Source: Xanthobacteraceae bacterium (GTDB lineage Bacteria; Pseudomonadota; Alphaproteobacteria; Rhizobiales; Xanthobacteraceae). From it: DNA of 64,000 nucleotides. A program made the translations under genes and the position numbers. Numbering within the stretch: position 1 is the stretch's first letter; every line of letters begins with the position of its first letter. Shown piece after piece: positions 8,036 to 16,314 of this stretch. The DNA is taken from contig JARBUD010000015.1 of NCBI GenBank assembly GCA_029239875.1, positions 48,685-112,684 on the forward strand, read 5' to 3'. A model generated the notes under the pieces. It saw only the letters and a list, made by a program, of their open reading frames with translations, did not search any database and was not told the DNA's origin.

Positions 8036-10186
8036 TCAATCCGTAAGTGCGAGCTGGAGGAAGTCATGATCGAGCTGAAGACGATCGGCGAGAAAGAGCA
8101 CGCTGGACGCTGCCCGTAGCAGGCTACGCCCCAAAGGGGAGCCATGGACCGTCGAGAACTGTTCAAGGGCAGCCCACATCCGCGCTATTTCCGCCCCAGC
8201 CTCGTCACGCACCGCACCGCTGCCCGCGCCCATTGTCGGCAAGCGGGAAAAGAGATTGGAAAGGCGGGACACCCCGAGCTCAAGGGTTTCCCGTGCGGCT
8301 TCTGGCATAGCGGGATCGGCTGCGGCGCGTCGCAGATTGCCAAGCTCAAGTGCAATTGACGCACTCGCCAGCACGCCGCTCACGAAGATTTGGTTATCGC
8401 TTGAGCGCGGATTCAGCCGCGGCAACAGAGAAGACGAGAGGCCAATGATCTCGCGCGCGATTTGGCGCGGCTGACCGATGCCGGCTGCCGCTTTTGGCAG
8501 GAGCTCCCCGATCACAAGACGGCCGGCCTCCCGGCGGGACGCCAGAGACGTGACAGGAACGAGGCGCGCCGCCATGAGACAGACGAACATACCGAAGATG
8601 AGCCCGGAGCAGAAATTGACGAAATCGAGGGGGGCCGGGGCGTAAACATTCGCTGGCGCGGCAGCGGCTACGAAATAGATGGTGAAGGTTCCTGCCGACC
8701 GCCCATAGCGCGGCGTTTTGATCAGCAGCCCGAGGGGAACGAGTATGGCAAGCAGGAACGCGGCCAGCATACCGAATCCTTCGAGCCACGGATACACGAG
8801 TGTCATGACGACATAGGCGCAAATACATGCTGCGATCACTGCTCGGAAGTAAGGCCAGCCAAGCTTTTCAGGATTGTCCGTGTTGACGCACTGATAGCTC
8901 ATGAGGGCAAGGCCGGTAATACCGGCAATTCCCTGGTCCCATTCGGTTGCGTACCAGAACAAACAGAACACAAGAACCGCCAGCGCAACCCGGGTCCCCT
9001 GGAGCACCGCTTCGCGTCGCCCGACTCGCGCAGAGCGGCACGTGCGCAAGCCGCCGCGCACGACCTCGCCGCCGCGCGATCGTGCAGAGTTGAATATGGT
9101 GTCGGCTATGAAGGACAGCATAGACAGCCTGCGCAGCAACTTATTCGTGCGCCGTATAATAAAAAGCAGCTCGGCCAAGGAGGCCAGTGGACCCTCCATG
9201 GCCTCGATGTCCGATTCAAGTGACGCCATGCGGCGCCGAGCGAGGAAAAGCTCGGATCGCTGAAAGCCTAAGCTCCTCTGCGCGGCCCGGCCGGCAGAGA
9301 TACTTTCGAGCGTGGTGATGGTCATTTCGAGCGCCGACGTGAGGCGGTCGCGATCGCTCTCATTGCCCGCACACCGGATCCGGAACTCTACGAGACGGAG
9401 ATAGAGGCTGCGCGCAATGGCCAGGACAGCAAGCGCTTCCTTGGCTGCAGCGCGTAAGGCAACATCGTCCGCTCTCATCTCCCGAAGTTCGAACATGGAA
9501 TACGAACGCAACGCGTCGAATTTGGCGATATTGTCCAGAAGATCGTCGCGCTGACGCACGAATTCGTCGAGTGAAATCTCAGTTTTCAGAGCCGCCGCGG
9601 CATGAGCGGCAAGCTGCTTCAAAGTTGTCGTCAGGAGACCTCGCAGTTGGACGCTCGCGTACTTTGGCACTACCAGACTAGTTGCCACGCCAGCGCAGGC
9701 TATCCCGATCGAGATCGCCGTGACTCGGTTCACGGCCACGGCCCAAGCGCCGTACGGATTAATCGCGCTTTCAAAGATGATGAGCAGACCCGTGTATCCA
9801 GCCAGCATGAAGCCGTACGACGCAAAATTGGTCATCCGCGTGGCGCCGTAATAGCACGCGAACATCCAGATCGCGGCAGCTGCGACCAACAGAGCCGGAA
9901 TTTGTGAAAACGCCTTCACGATAAATAGGCCGCAGATCGCGGCGAGTATCGTTCCCAGAAGACGGAACGCACCCTTGGCCAATGCAGCTCCAGCGGAGGA
10001 CTGGGGAAGCAGGTAGACAGTCAAGATTGCCCATTGCGGCTCCTGCACCTCCAACCAGTAGGCAATGGCTAGCGCAACGATGGCCGCCAGGGCAAGACGC
10101 ACGGACACGACCAGATCGCGCCAGTCAAAATCTCCGGCAAAAGCGGGCCGTACAGGAGCCGTCGTCCCGTTCGCCTCCACTGCCAA
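8036..10186 (-). CDS. FUSC family (AaeB-type) inner-membrane efflux protein
   Basis: 716 residues. Six or so N-terminal membrane helices start at about residue 30 (LALAAIVALAIAYWLEVQEP, with the FUSC-type PQWAILTVYLLPQ), a cytoplasmic region spans about 190-375, and a second membrane block follows at about 380-530 (VALAVLVFCLFWYATEWDQG). A C-terminal helical cytoplasmic part is present. This full-length two-block layout matches AaeB and related aromatic acid or fusaric acid exporters. It is followed within 7 bases by the DUF1656 gene. The LysR-type regulator gene lies 21 bases upstream on the same strand and probably controls or shares its transcript. Confidence 0.82.
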   Translation of the reverse strand: MAVEANGTTAPVRPAFAGDFDWRDLVVSVRLALAAIVALAIAYWLEVQEPQWAILTVYLLPQSSAGAALAKGAFRLLGTILAAICGLFIVKAFSQIPALLVAAAAIWMFACYYGATRMTNFASYGFMLAGYTGLLIIFESAINPYGAWAVAVNRVTAISIGIACAGVATSLVVPKYASVQLRGLLTTTLKQLAAHAAAALKTEISLDEFVRQRDDLLDNIAKFDALRSYSMFELREMRADDVALRAAAKEALAVLAIARSLYLRLVEFRIRCAGNESDRDRLTSALEMTITTLESISAGRAAQRSLGFQRSELFLARRRMASLESDIEAMEGPLASLAELLFIIRRTNKLLRRLSMLSFIADTIFNSARSRGGEVVRGGLRTCRSARVGRREAVLQGTRVALAVLVFCLFWYATEWDQGIAGITGLALMSYQCVNTDNPEKLGWPYFRAVIAACICAYVVMTLVYPWLEGFGMLAAFLLAILVPLGLLIKTPRYGRSAGTFTIYFVAAAAPANVYAPAPLDFVNFCSGLIFGMFVCLMAARLVPVTSLASRREAGRLVIGELLPKAAAGIGQPRQIAREIIGLSSSLLPRLNPRSSDNQIFVSGVLASASIALELGNLRRAAADPAMPEAARETLELGVSRLSNLFSRLPTMGAGSGAVRDEAGAEIARMWAALEQFSTVHGSPLGRSLLRAASSVLFLADRLQLDHDFLQLALTD

Positions 10187-10207
10187 TGCCCTGTCTCCGT
10201 TTCATCA

Positions 10208-11116
10208 TCAATCTTCTCTTTGCGACATCGGCCTGCCGAAGGAGGTCTCGAGCGTCGACCGTTTTGCCACTTCGCCGAGAACGGCCTGGAAAGCCTTCAC
10301 CGCGGGTGCGGAGGCGGCCAAATTGCTCTCGACGACGTAAGTGAGCTTGCCTAGGCGCGGCAGGCCTGCCTCTTGGCCGACTTCTGCAAGGATCGTCTTA
10401 TTGAAGTTCTGGCCTATGGCAATGACGCCGAGCCCCGATCTCGCTGCGGCTAGTACTCCCAGCAGATTGCTACATTCTGCGACATCAATCCACGGACGAC
10501 GGTGCGCGACAAGCGCTCTTTCCGCCAGAGAGCGGGTGAGGCTAGGCTTGAGATAGGAAATAAACGGAACCGGGTCGGATGGCTTCAAATGCAAGGAGTG
10601 GTGCCCGACCCAGACCAGTTGTTCTTCCCACAGCGCCACTCCATTCGGGTCGCTGTGGCTTTTGCCCAGAATGACGTCGACTTCATGCGAGCGGAGCACA
10701 TCATGCAGGTGCTCGTTGCGGCCTGTAATGAACTTCAAACCGAATTCCGGAAACTGGACGCGGAAGAGTCCAAGTACCTCGGGCAAGCGGGTCCGTGCGA
10801 ACTCGTCCTCGATCCCCACCTTGAGCATGCCCTCCAGCCCGGGTCGTGAAAGGCGAAGGCGTGCCTCTTCAGAGATGGCGAGCATTGATCGCGCATAGAT
10901 AAGCATGGCCTCGCCGTCGGGGGTGAGGTTCATACGCCGGGTGGTGCGGTGGATCAGCTTACGATTCAGCCGCTTCTCCAGCCGGGCGATCCGCTGGCTG
11001 ATCGTGGATTGGGACGTCCCGATTTCGGTAGCCGCGAGACTGAAGCTTCGCTTAGTCGCGACCAGATCGAAAGCCCGCAACTCATCCGTATCGATGAGAC
11101 CGCCTTGTCCTTGCAT
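10208..11116 (-). CDS. LysR-type transcriptional regulator
   Basis: 302 residues. The N-terminal winged helix (about 9-68) contains DLVATKRSFSLAATEIGTSQ and STISQRIARLEKRLNRKLIH, the standard LysR helix-turn-helix. The rest is the two-lobed inducer-binding fold. Unusually for the family it is encoded on the same strand as, and directly upstream of, the efflux genes rather than divergently. It is probably a local regulator that senses an aromatic or acidic substrate; that is inferred from position only. Confidence 0.88.
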   Translation of the reverse strand: MQGQGGLIDTDELRAFDLVATKRSFSLAATEIGTSQSTISQRIARLEKRLNRKLIHRTTRRMNLTPDGEAMLIYARSMLAISEEARLRLSRPGLEGMLKVGIEDEFARTRLPEVLGLFRVQFPEFGLKFITGRNEHLHDVLRSHEVDVILGKSHSDPNGVALWEEQLVWVGHHSLHLKPSDPVPFISYLKPSLTRSLAERALVAHRRPWIDVAECSNLLGVLAAARSGLGVIAIGQNFNKTILAEVGQEAGLPRLGKLTYVVESNLAASAPAVKAFQAVLGEVAKRSTLETSFGRPMSQRED

Positions 11117-11333
11117 GAATCCAGCTCGTATCGCCCGCCTTTTAGCAGCCTTATGCCATGAAAGACGCCGATGGCTAGCCTTGCCGGCGGCTCCCCTGCA
11201 GTTATTGCGAAGGCAGATATGTACCGACGGCGGAGCCGGGCATTTCCATTATTTCGGAGCCCCTGATTGCGCTGATTATACGCGAGCTGAGATCGTTAAG
11301 CGGTAAAGATTGCGGTTCACGCGGAGCGGCGCT

Positions 11334-11807
11334 TCAGAATCCGCTGAGCACTCTTAGATGGCGGTGCTCCCGGCTCGCGCCGGTCGGGTGCGCATGCGAA
11401 TGCCGTTCCTCGGCCACTGGAATAAGGCTGAGGGTGCCGTGCAGAACGCCGCGCTCCGTGAACAGCGCCTCGGCATAGGCGGACACTTCGCCCACACGTC
11501 CCCGCATGAGCATCAAGTCAATCGACGTGGTGTGGTCGAGCGGTGCGGTCAGCACCGCGATCGTCTCGTCATGTCGGTCGAGACGTCCTTGGGGCACGCG
11601 AGTTGCGAGATTGCGTACCGACTGGTCAATGGCGCAACTGACGACGCCGAAGCAAAGGGCCTCGGACGGGGCGTCGATCCGCGCGGACAGCCCCCGGCGA
11701 ACCAGATCACGTATTGCCTCCGAACGGTTGGCCGCACCAACGCTCGCCATATAGGCGTCGAGCGCAGCGGCGAGTTCATCGTCGATCGCGATGGTGGTCC
11801 GATGCAT
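11334..11807 (-). CDS. nikR: NikR-family ribbon-helix-helix regulator lacking the classical nickel ligands
   Basis: 157 residues. Residues 1-45 form a ribbon-helix-helix (TTIAIDDELAAALDAYMASV, NRSEAIRDLVRRGL) and residues 52-132 the ACT-like NikR C-terminal domain. The numbering runs in register with E. coli NikR without gaps. The four high-affinity nickel ligands known in E. coli (His76, His87, His89, Cys95) are Leu76, Thr87, Pro89 and Ser95 here; His79, His92 and the potassium-site residues Glu30 and Asp34 remain. A C-terminal extension carries five His (136, 138, 140, 148, 150), which might offer another metal site. It is divergent from the nickel importer genes, and a NikR-type operator lies between. 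It is probably a repressor of nikKMLQO, but the metal-sensing mode must differ. Confidence 0.85.
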   Translation of the reverse strand: MHRTTIAIDDELAAALDAYMASVGAANRSEAIRDLVRRGLSARIDAPSEALCFGVVSCAIDQSVRNLATRVPQGRLDRHDETIAVLTAPLDHTTSIDLMLMRGRVGEVSAYAEALFTERGVLHGTLSLIPVAEERHSHAHPTGASREHRHLRVLSGF

Positions 11808-11833
11808 GATGAATGGCTCTCCGATCCTTTGAC

Positions 11834-11862
11834 AGAATAGGACGTCGGAACACGCCGTACAA
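11834..11862 (-). promoter_or_regulatory. Candidate promoter of nikR
   Basis: On the minus strand TTGTAC (11862-11857) and TATTCT (11839-11834) are separated by exactly 17 bases, which would place transcription start about 20 bases ahead of the nikR ATG. The match to the sigma-70 hexamers is only fair. Confidence 0.35.
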
Positions 11863-11905
11863 TGAATCCCGCTCGGCCAGACTTGCCGATCGATCCGCTC
11901 AGGCG

Positions 11906-11933
11906 GTATGCTGCTTCAGAAATAATTTCATAC
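11906..11933. promoter_or_regulatory. NikR-type operator ahead of nikK
   Basis: GTATGC, 16 bases, TCATAC: five of six bases in the left half and all six in the right half match the E. coli NikR operator GTATGA-N16-TCATAC. It lies between the divergent nikR and nikK genes and ends only 12 bases before the chosen nikK start, touching its ribosome site. Bound repressor would block transcription of nikKMLQO, and possibly also influence nikR. Confidence 0.75.
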
Positions 11934-11945
11934 TGGGAGTTCGAC

Positions 11946-12722
11946 GTGACCGGTCTTGCCTCGTTCGCGCGGTACGCTGCGTGCCTCATGCTTGGCTCTA
12001 CGCCGACCTTCGCCCATTTTCAGCAGATCATTCCTTCCGCCGATGTCGTGCCCAACGGCGGCAGTGTCACGGTGGACATGGTCTTCACTCACCCCTTCGA
12101 TGGCGGACCGGTGATGGAGATGAAGCGCCCCGTGCAGGTGGGGATACTCAAGGACGGCAGAAAAGTGGATCTTTCGCCGTCGCTAACGGAAAAGGTCGTC
12201 GGCGGCACGGCCGGCTGGACACTCACTCAAGACATAAGCGAGCCTGGCGCCGCCATTTTTTACATCGAGCCGCAGCCCTATTTCGAACCAGCTGAGAACA
12301 AACAGATTGTCCACTATGCCAAAGTGGTCGTCGACGGTTTCGCCTCAGGTGAGGGATGGGACGATCTCGTGGGCCTCCCGGTCGAGATTCGCCCTCTCAG
12401 TCGGCCGACGGGGCTGTGGACCGGAAACCAGTTCTCCGGGGTCGTTATGAAGAAGGGCCAGCCGGTACCCTTCGCGGAAATCGAGGTCGAGTTCATCAAC
12501 GATGGAACCGTGAAGGCGCCGAACGACGCCTTCATTACCCAAGTGATAAAGGCCGACGCGAACGGCACGTTCTCCTATACGATGCCACGCGGCGGCTGGT
12601 GGGGCTTTGCGGCGTTGGTTGAGAGCGATGCGCCGGGCAAATCGCCGGACGGCAAGGAGGTCGTCATCGAAGAGGGCGGACTTATCTGGATCAAGGCAAC
12701 TGATATGCCCGGATCGAAGTGA
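11946..12722 (+). CDS. nikK: NikK-type periplasmic DUF4198 protein of the nickel ECF importer
   Basis: 258 residues from the GTG at 11946. This start is preferred over the ATG at 11862 because it has a GGGAG ribosome site 6 bases upstream, gives a clean signal peptide (TGLASFARYAACLMLG then PTFA|HFQQ), and leaves the NikR operator outside the coding region. The mature protein is a DUF4198 beta-rich protein, the family of NikK components in NikKMLQO nickel importers. It probably captures or passes nickel at the outer face of the inner membrane. Predicted cleavage leaves His as the first residue. The stop overlaps the first possible start of nikM. Confidence 0.8.
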   Translation: MTGLASFARYAACLMLGSTPTFAHFQQIIPSADVVPNGGSVTVDMVFTHPFDGGPVMEMKRPVQVGILKDGRKVDLSPSLTEKVVGGTAGWTLTQDISEPGAAIFYIEPQPYFEPAENKQIVHYAKVVVDGFASGEGWDDLVGLPVEIRPLSRPTGLWTGNQFSGVVMKKGQPVPFAEIEVEFINDGTVKAPNDAFITQVIKADANGTFSYTMPRGGWWGFAALVESDAPGKSPDGKEVVIEEGGLIWIKATDMPGSK

Positions 12723-12730
12723 GCACGCCC

Positions 12731-13345
12731 GTGGCCCACATTCCGGATGGTCTTCTTTCCGTGCCGGTCTTGGCCTGCGGGGCCTGCCTCGCAGCCGTGG
12801 GGGTCGGGCTCGGTTTGCGGCGCCTCGACGACCGGCTCATTCCACGAGCGGGAATCCTTGCGGCGGCGGTGTTCGTAGGCTCGCTAATGTCCATCCCTGT
12901 TGGCCCATCCAGTGTGCATGTTCTGCTGAGTGGGTTGATGGGCCTCATGCTTGGCATAGCCACATTTCCGGCGGTGTTCGTCATGTTGCTGCTGCAGACG
13001 CTGCTGTTCGGTTTCGGCGGCTTGACGACCCTGGGCGTCAACACGGTGAACATCGCCTTGCCGGGGCTGTTGTTCGCCACATTGATCGGGCCGATGATAC
13101 GGCGCGCCGGCCATGCGACGACACAGGCCGCGCTAGCAGGCCTGACTGGCGCACTCTCTATCGCAGGTACTGGCGGCCTGGTTGCCTTGTCTCTCGCCCT
13201 TTCATCCTCGGACTACACACCCGTCGCGACTGTGCTCATCGCCACCTATCTGCCGCTTATGATCGGCGAGGCATTCGTCACCGCAACAATCGTCGCTTTC
13301 CTCGGCCGCGTGCAACCGGACGCCTTGCGGCCTGTAATCTCATGA
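12731..13345 (+). CDS. nikM: NikM, substrate-binding membrane component of nickel ECF importer
   Basis: CbiM/NikM family with about seven membrane segments and the N-terminal signature AHIPDGLLS. Two GTG starts are possible: 12719, which overlaps the nikK stop, and 12731. I prefer 12731 because it gives Met-Ala-His; after Met removal His would be residue 2, the position used together with the free N-terminus to hold nickel in characterised NikM proteins. A second conserved His is seen in SSVHVLLSGLMG. It forms the S-component of the energy-coupling transporter with NikQ and NikO. Its stop overlaps the nikL ATG. Confidence 0.85.
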   Translation: MAHIPDGLLSVPVLACGACLAAVGVGLGLRRLDDRLIPRAGILAAAVFVGSLMSIPVGPSSVHVLLSGLMGLMLGIATFPAVFVMLLLQTLLFGFGGLTTLGVNTVNIALPGLLFATLIGPMIRRAGHATTQAALAGLTGALSIAGTGGLVALSLALSSSDYTPVATVLIATYLPLMIGEAFVTATIVAFLGRVQPDALRPVIS

Positions 13346-13896
13346 AATGCGGCGCCGCCGTGTTGTTGATCGCAATTGTGACGGCGTCGCCGGCGGCGGC
13401 TCACAAGCTGAGGGTGTTCGCCACGGTCGAGGGTCGAGAAGTCCGAGGCTACGCCTTCTTTGTCGGCGGCGGCCGGCCGGAGGGCAGCGCCTGGGTTGCG
13501 AAAGGAGCGGGCAATCTCATCGCCTCCGGCACAACGGACGCCGAGGGTCGCTTCGCCTTCGGTCTTCCTGCCACAGGGTCGACGGATGTTACTGTAACGG
13601 TCGATACCCGTGAAGCCCATACCGCCTCCGCAACCCTTTCAGCGAGCCGGCTAATCGGGGCCACCGCCGTTGAGCCTCCGGCATCCGTTTCGGCCTTGGC
13701 GAAGGTCCGAACAGCACAGAACGACCCGGAGCTTGCTGCCCTCGTTGCGGCTTCGGTGCAAAAGGAGATAGTGCCACTTCTGGAGCGACTGGAGGCTATG
13801 GACACGCGACTGCGTTACACCGACATGTTGTCTGGCGTGTTCCTGATCATTGGACTCTGCGGCATCGGCCTCTCGGCACGGCGGAGGCGATGTTGA
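13342..13896 (+). CDS. nikL: NikL, auxiliary membrane-anchored component of nickel importer
   Basis: 184 residues from the ATG at 13342 (ATGA overlap with nikM). A signal peptide (KCGAAVLLIAIVTASPAAA) is followed by a mature part that starts HKLRVFATVEG, a beta-rich domain, a coiled-coil-like stretch (about 135-160) and a C-terminal membrane helix (about 163-180) ending in arginines. This is the NikL layout of NikKMLQO systems. The open frame extends upstream to 12607, but that part overlaps nikK and nikM out of frame and is not coding. The 3' end overlaps nikQ by 7 bases. Confidence 0.8.
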   Translation: MKCGAAVLLIAIVTASPAAAHKLRVFATVEGREVRGYAFFVGGGRPEGSAWVAKGAGNLIASGTTDAEGRFAFGLPATGSTDVTVTVDTREAHTASATLSASRLIGATAVEPPASVSALAKVRTAQNDPELAALVAASVQKEIVPLLERLEAMDTRLRYTDMLSGVFLIIGLCGIGLSARRRRC

Positions 13897-14606
13897 TCAG
13901 GCTGGGCGATCCGCGGCTGCGTGTGGTCACCGCGCTCGTCGCCGTGACGGTAATCTCATTGCTGCGCACGTTGCCTGTTTCGGCGACCGCCTTCTCGCTC
14001 ACAGTCCTTATCGCTGCACTGCATCGGCCGGACCGGCGGCTCTGGCGCCGGCTACTGCACGTCGAGATGTTCGTTCTGCTACTTTTCGCGACACTTCCCT
14101 TCACCATGGCCGGTCCCGCCGTCGCCACTCTCGGTCCGTTCACAGTGAGCAGCACCGGCCTCTGGCGTGGGACGCTCATTGCGCTCAAAGCATCGGCGTC
14201 CATACTGGTCTTGCATGTCTTGCTCGGCGAGTTGGAGTCGCAACGGCTGGGGGCAACTCTTCGAGCGCTGCTCGTACCGGAGCGGCTCGTCCACCTGTTC
14301 GTGATGACAGCCCGCTATATCGCGCTGATCCGAGACGAGGCGCGCCGCCTAACCGACGCCATGAGTGCGCGGAGCTTTCATCCTCGCTCCAACCGCCACA
14401 CGTGGCGCAGCTATGGCAACCTTTTCGGCATGATCCTGGTGCGTGCACTGGAGAGGGCGGAACGCGTGCGGCAGGCGATGCTTTGCCGCGGATACACAGG
14501 AAGCTATCACAATTTGACTCCGTCCGCGCCGCACGCCCGGGACTGGGCCTCCTTCGCGTTGTTTTCCGGCGCTGCCATCCTTGCACTGATAGTTGACCGT
14601 CTATGA
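13890..14606 (+). CDS. nikQ: NikQ, EcfT-type transmembrane component of nickel importer
   Basis: 238 residues of the CbiQ/EcfT family: several N-terminal membrane helices, then a cytoplasmic coupling region with two Arg signatures (AMSARSF near 156-162 and AMLCRGYTG near 201-209) that contact the ATPase. It overlaps nikL upstream and nikO downstream by 4 bases. It couples ATP hydrolysis by NikO to nickel movement through NikM. Confidence 0.86.
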   Translation: MLIRLGDPRLRVVTALVAVTVISLLRTLPVSATAFSLTVLIAALHRPDRRLWRRLLHVEMFVLLLFATLPFTMAGPAVATLGPFTVSSTGLWRGTLIALKASASILVLHVLLGELESQRLGATLRALLVPERLVHLFVMTARYIALIRDEARRLTDAMSARSFHPRSNRHTWRSYGNLFGMILVRALERAERVRQAMLCRGYTGSYHNLTPSAPHARDWASFALFSGAAILALIVDRL

Positions 14607-15247
14607 ATCCGCTTGTCGAACTCACCAATCTGACGGTCATGCGTGACGGAACCGCGCTCCTGACAGGCGTTGATCTCACGTTATGCCGCGGCGAGCGGGT
14701 CGCGCTGGTCGGTGCCAACGGCGCGGGAAAGACGACCCTGCTGCGCACTATCATCGGGCTGGAGCCCATCGGAGGCGGGAGAATCCGCCTTTTTGGCGAG
14801 GAGTGCACGACGGAGCGGGCGTTCCGGAAGTTCCGCCCGCGCATCGGCTTCCTGTTCCAGGAGAGCGACGATCAGTTGTTCTGCCCCACGGTCGTCGAAG
14901 ATGTCGCCTTCGGGCCCCTCAATCTCGGTCTCAGCGTCGCGGAAGCGCACCGCCAGGCGGTGATGACGCTGGAGCAGCTAGGCATTGGCCATCTCGCTCA
15001 ACGCATCACTCACCGGTTGTCGGGCGGGGAGAAGCGCCTCGTGTGCCTCGCGGGCCTGCTCGCCATGAAGCCGGACGTTATCATGCTGGACGAGCCTACC
15101 AATGGAGTCGACACAGAACATGGCTGCCGATTGCGGCAGGCGCTTCTCGATTACCCCGCGGCACTGCTCCTCGTATCTCACGACCCACATTTCGTCGGAG
15201 AGCTCGCGACCCGGGTGATGACGATCCGGCACGGTCGGATGCTGTGA
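14603..15247 (+). CDS. nikO: NikO, ATPase of nickel ECF importer
   Basis: 214 residues. Walker A GANGAGKTT (about 37-45), Q-loop FLFQESDDQLFCPTV, ABC signature LSGGEKRL and Walker B VIMLDEPT are all present, followed by the switch His in LLVSHD. This is the EcfA/CbiO type with its typical Q-loop DDQLF. Only one ATPase is encoded, so it presumably works as a homodimer. It is the last gene of the nik operon; some 300 bases separate it from ureA. Confidence 0.88.
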   Translation: MNPLVELTNLTVMRDGTALLTGVDLTLCRGERVALVGANGAGKTTLLRTIIGLEPIGGGRIRLFGEECTTERAFRKFRPRIGFLFQESDDQLFCPTVVEDVAFGPLNLGLSVAEAHRQAVMTLEQLGIGHLAQRITHRLSGGEKRLVCLAGLLAMKPDVIMLDEPTNGVDTEHGCRLRQALLDYPAALLLVSHDPHFVGELATRVMTIRHGRML

Positions 15248-15546
15248 GCGGAGAATCATGGTCATGCATGTCCACAGCACTCTCCCCCTTGTCTGACGCG
15301 CGACAGAATGCGGGCAAACTGAATTAATCTGCATCGAATTTAACAGTAATTTATTTATTTTCGTCCCCCCGGTTTTTTGGCTGATAGAGGGAAAGTTATT
15401 CGCGTCCACGATAAGTTTATGACGCAACTATTTGGCGCTGGTGTCCTTGTAGGGGCTTCTGCTATCAATATAGTACGATCTTGCAGATTGATCCGCCAAC
15501 GCCGTTACGGCAGAGTCGGAGGCCGCGTTCGTCGAGGAAATCGCTC
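15248..15546. promoter_or_regulatory. Upstream region of the urease operon
   Basis: About 300 non-coding bases, partly AT-rich (15323-15365, with ATTTATTTATTTT), unlike the surrounding high-GC DNA, so promoter elements of the ure operon probably lie here. GCCGT-T-ACGGC (about 15502-15512) is a perfect short dyad. I saw no second NikR-type site and no clear sigma-54 or sigma-70 promoter. ureA has a GAGGA-type ribosome site. Confidence 0.45.
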
Positions 15547-15849
15547 ATGCATTTTACGCCACGAGAAATCGACAAACTCCTCATCTACACGCTCGCCCAG
15601 GTCGCGCAGAAGCGTAAGGATCAGGGGTTGAAGCTCAATCATCCCGAAACGGTCTCGCTCATCGCCGTTGCCGCGCTCGACGGTGCTCGCGCGGGAAAGA
15701 CCGTCGAAGAGGTGATGGAACTCGCCGGCAAGGCGATAACCCGCGACGACGTTATGGAGGGCGTTGTGGAGATGATCCCTTATGTGCAGGTCGAGGCCGT
15801 GTTCACCGACGGCAGCCGTCTCGTTACTGTGCACAATCCCATCAAGTAG
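15547..15849 (+). CDS. ureA: Urease subunit gamma
   Basis: Exactly 100 residues, the usual length of free-standing UreA. It starts [20 protein letters not shown] and contains [20 protein letters not shown] and the conserved [20 protein letters not shown] tail. The in-frame ATG at 15481 is rejected because it adds an unrelated N-terminus. It forms the (UreABC)3 urease with the next two genes in the cytoplasm. Confidence 0.96.
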   Translation: MHFTPREIDKLLIYTLAQVAQKRKDQGLKLNHPETVSLIAVAALDGARAGKTVEEVMELAGKAITRDDVMEGVVEMIPYVQVEAVFTDGSRLVTVHNPIK

Positions 15850-15870
15850 CCCGGACGGGGAGATGTCATT

Positions 15871-16281
15871 ATGAGCAAAAGCCAACATAAGGCACCGGTC
15901 GGCGGGCTCGTCCTTGGCGAGGGTGAGATCGAGATCAATGCCGGCTATCCAACAACGACGATGATGGTGCGCAACACTGGCGACCGGCCCATCCAGGTTG
16001 GCTCTCATTTTCATTTTTTTGAAGTGAATGCGTCTCTTGAGTTCGACCGCGAACAAGCCTTCGGCAAGCGGCTGAACATTCCCGCTACTACGGCGCTCCG
16101 CTTCGAGCCTGGTGACGAAAAGGAGGTCGTGCTCGTGCCCTATCAGGGCAAGCAGCGCGTGCTGGGCTTCAACGGTCTCGTCAATGGCTGGGTAGGAGAC
16201 GAGAACTACAACGATTATCGTCCCCGTCTGACCGATGCCCTCGAGCGGGCCAAGCGCTACGGCTTCAAGAGCAAATCGTAA
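15871..16281 (+). CDS. ureB: Urease subunit beta
   Basis: 136 residues. [20 protein letters not shown] and [20 protein letters not shown] are UreB signatures, and [20 protein letters not shown] completes the beta fold. It is longer than the minimal 101-residue form by a C-terminal extension ([20 protein letters not shown] region) seen in many alphaproteobacteria. It lies 21 bases after ureA and 33 before ureC. Confidence 0.95.
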   Translation: MSKSQHKAPVGGLVLGEGEIEINAGYPTTTMMVRNTGDRPIQVGSHFHFFEVNASLEFDREQAFGKRLNIPATTALRFEPGDEKEVVLVPYQGKQRVLGFNGLVNGWVGDENYNDYRPRLTDALERAKRYGFKSKS

Positions 16282-16314
16282 CGGGCCGCAACATTTGCGA
16301 AATGGAGCTCTGAG

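Noticed and set aside
11829..11863. TTGACA (11829) with TACAAT (11858) as nikK promoter
   Set aside because: The spacing is 23 bases, too long for a sigma-70 promoter.
12607..13341. Upstream extension of the nikL open frame
   Set aside because: It overlaps nikK and nikM out of frame and lacks similarity; the signal peptide starts at 13342.
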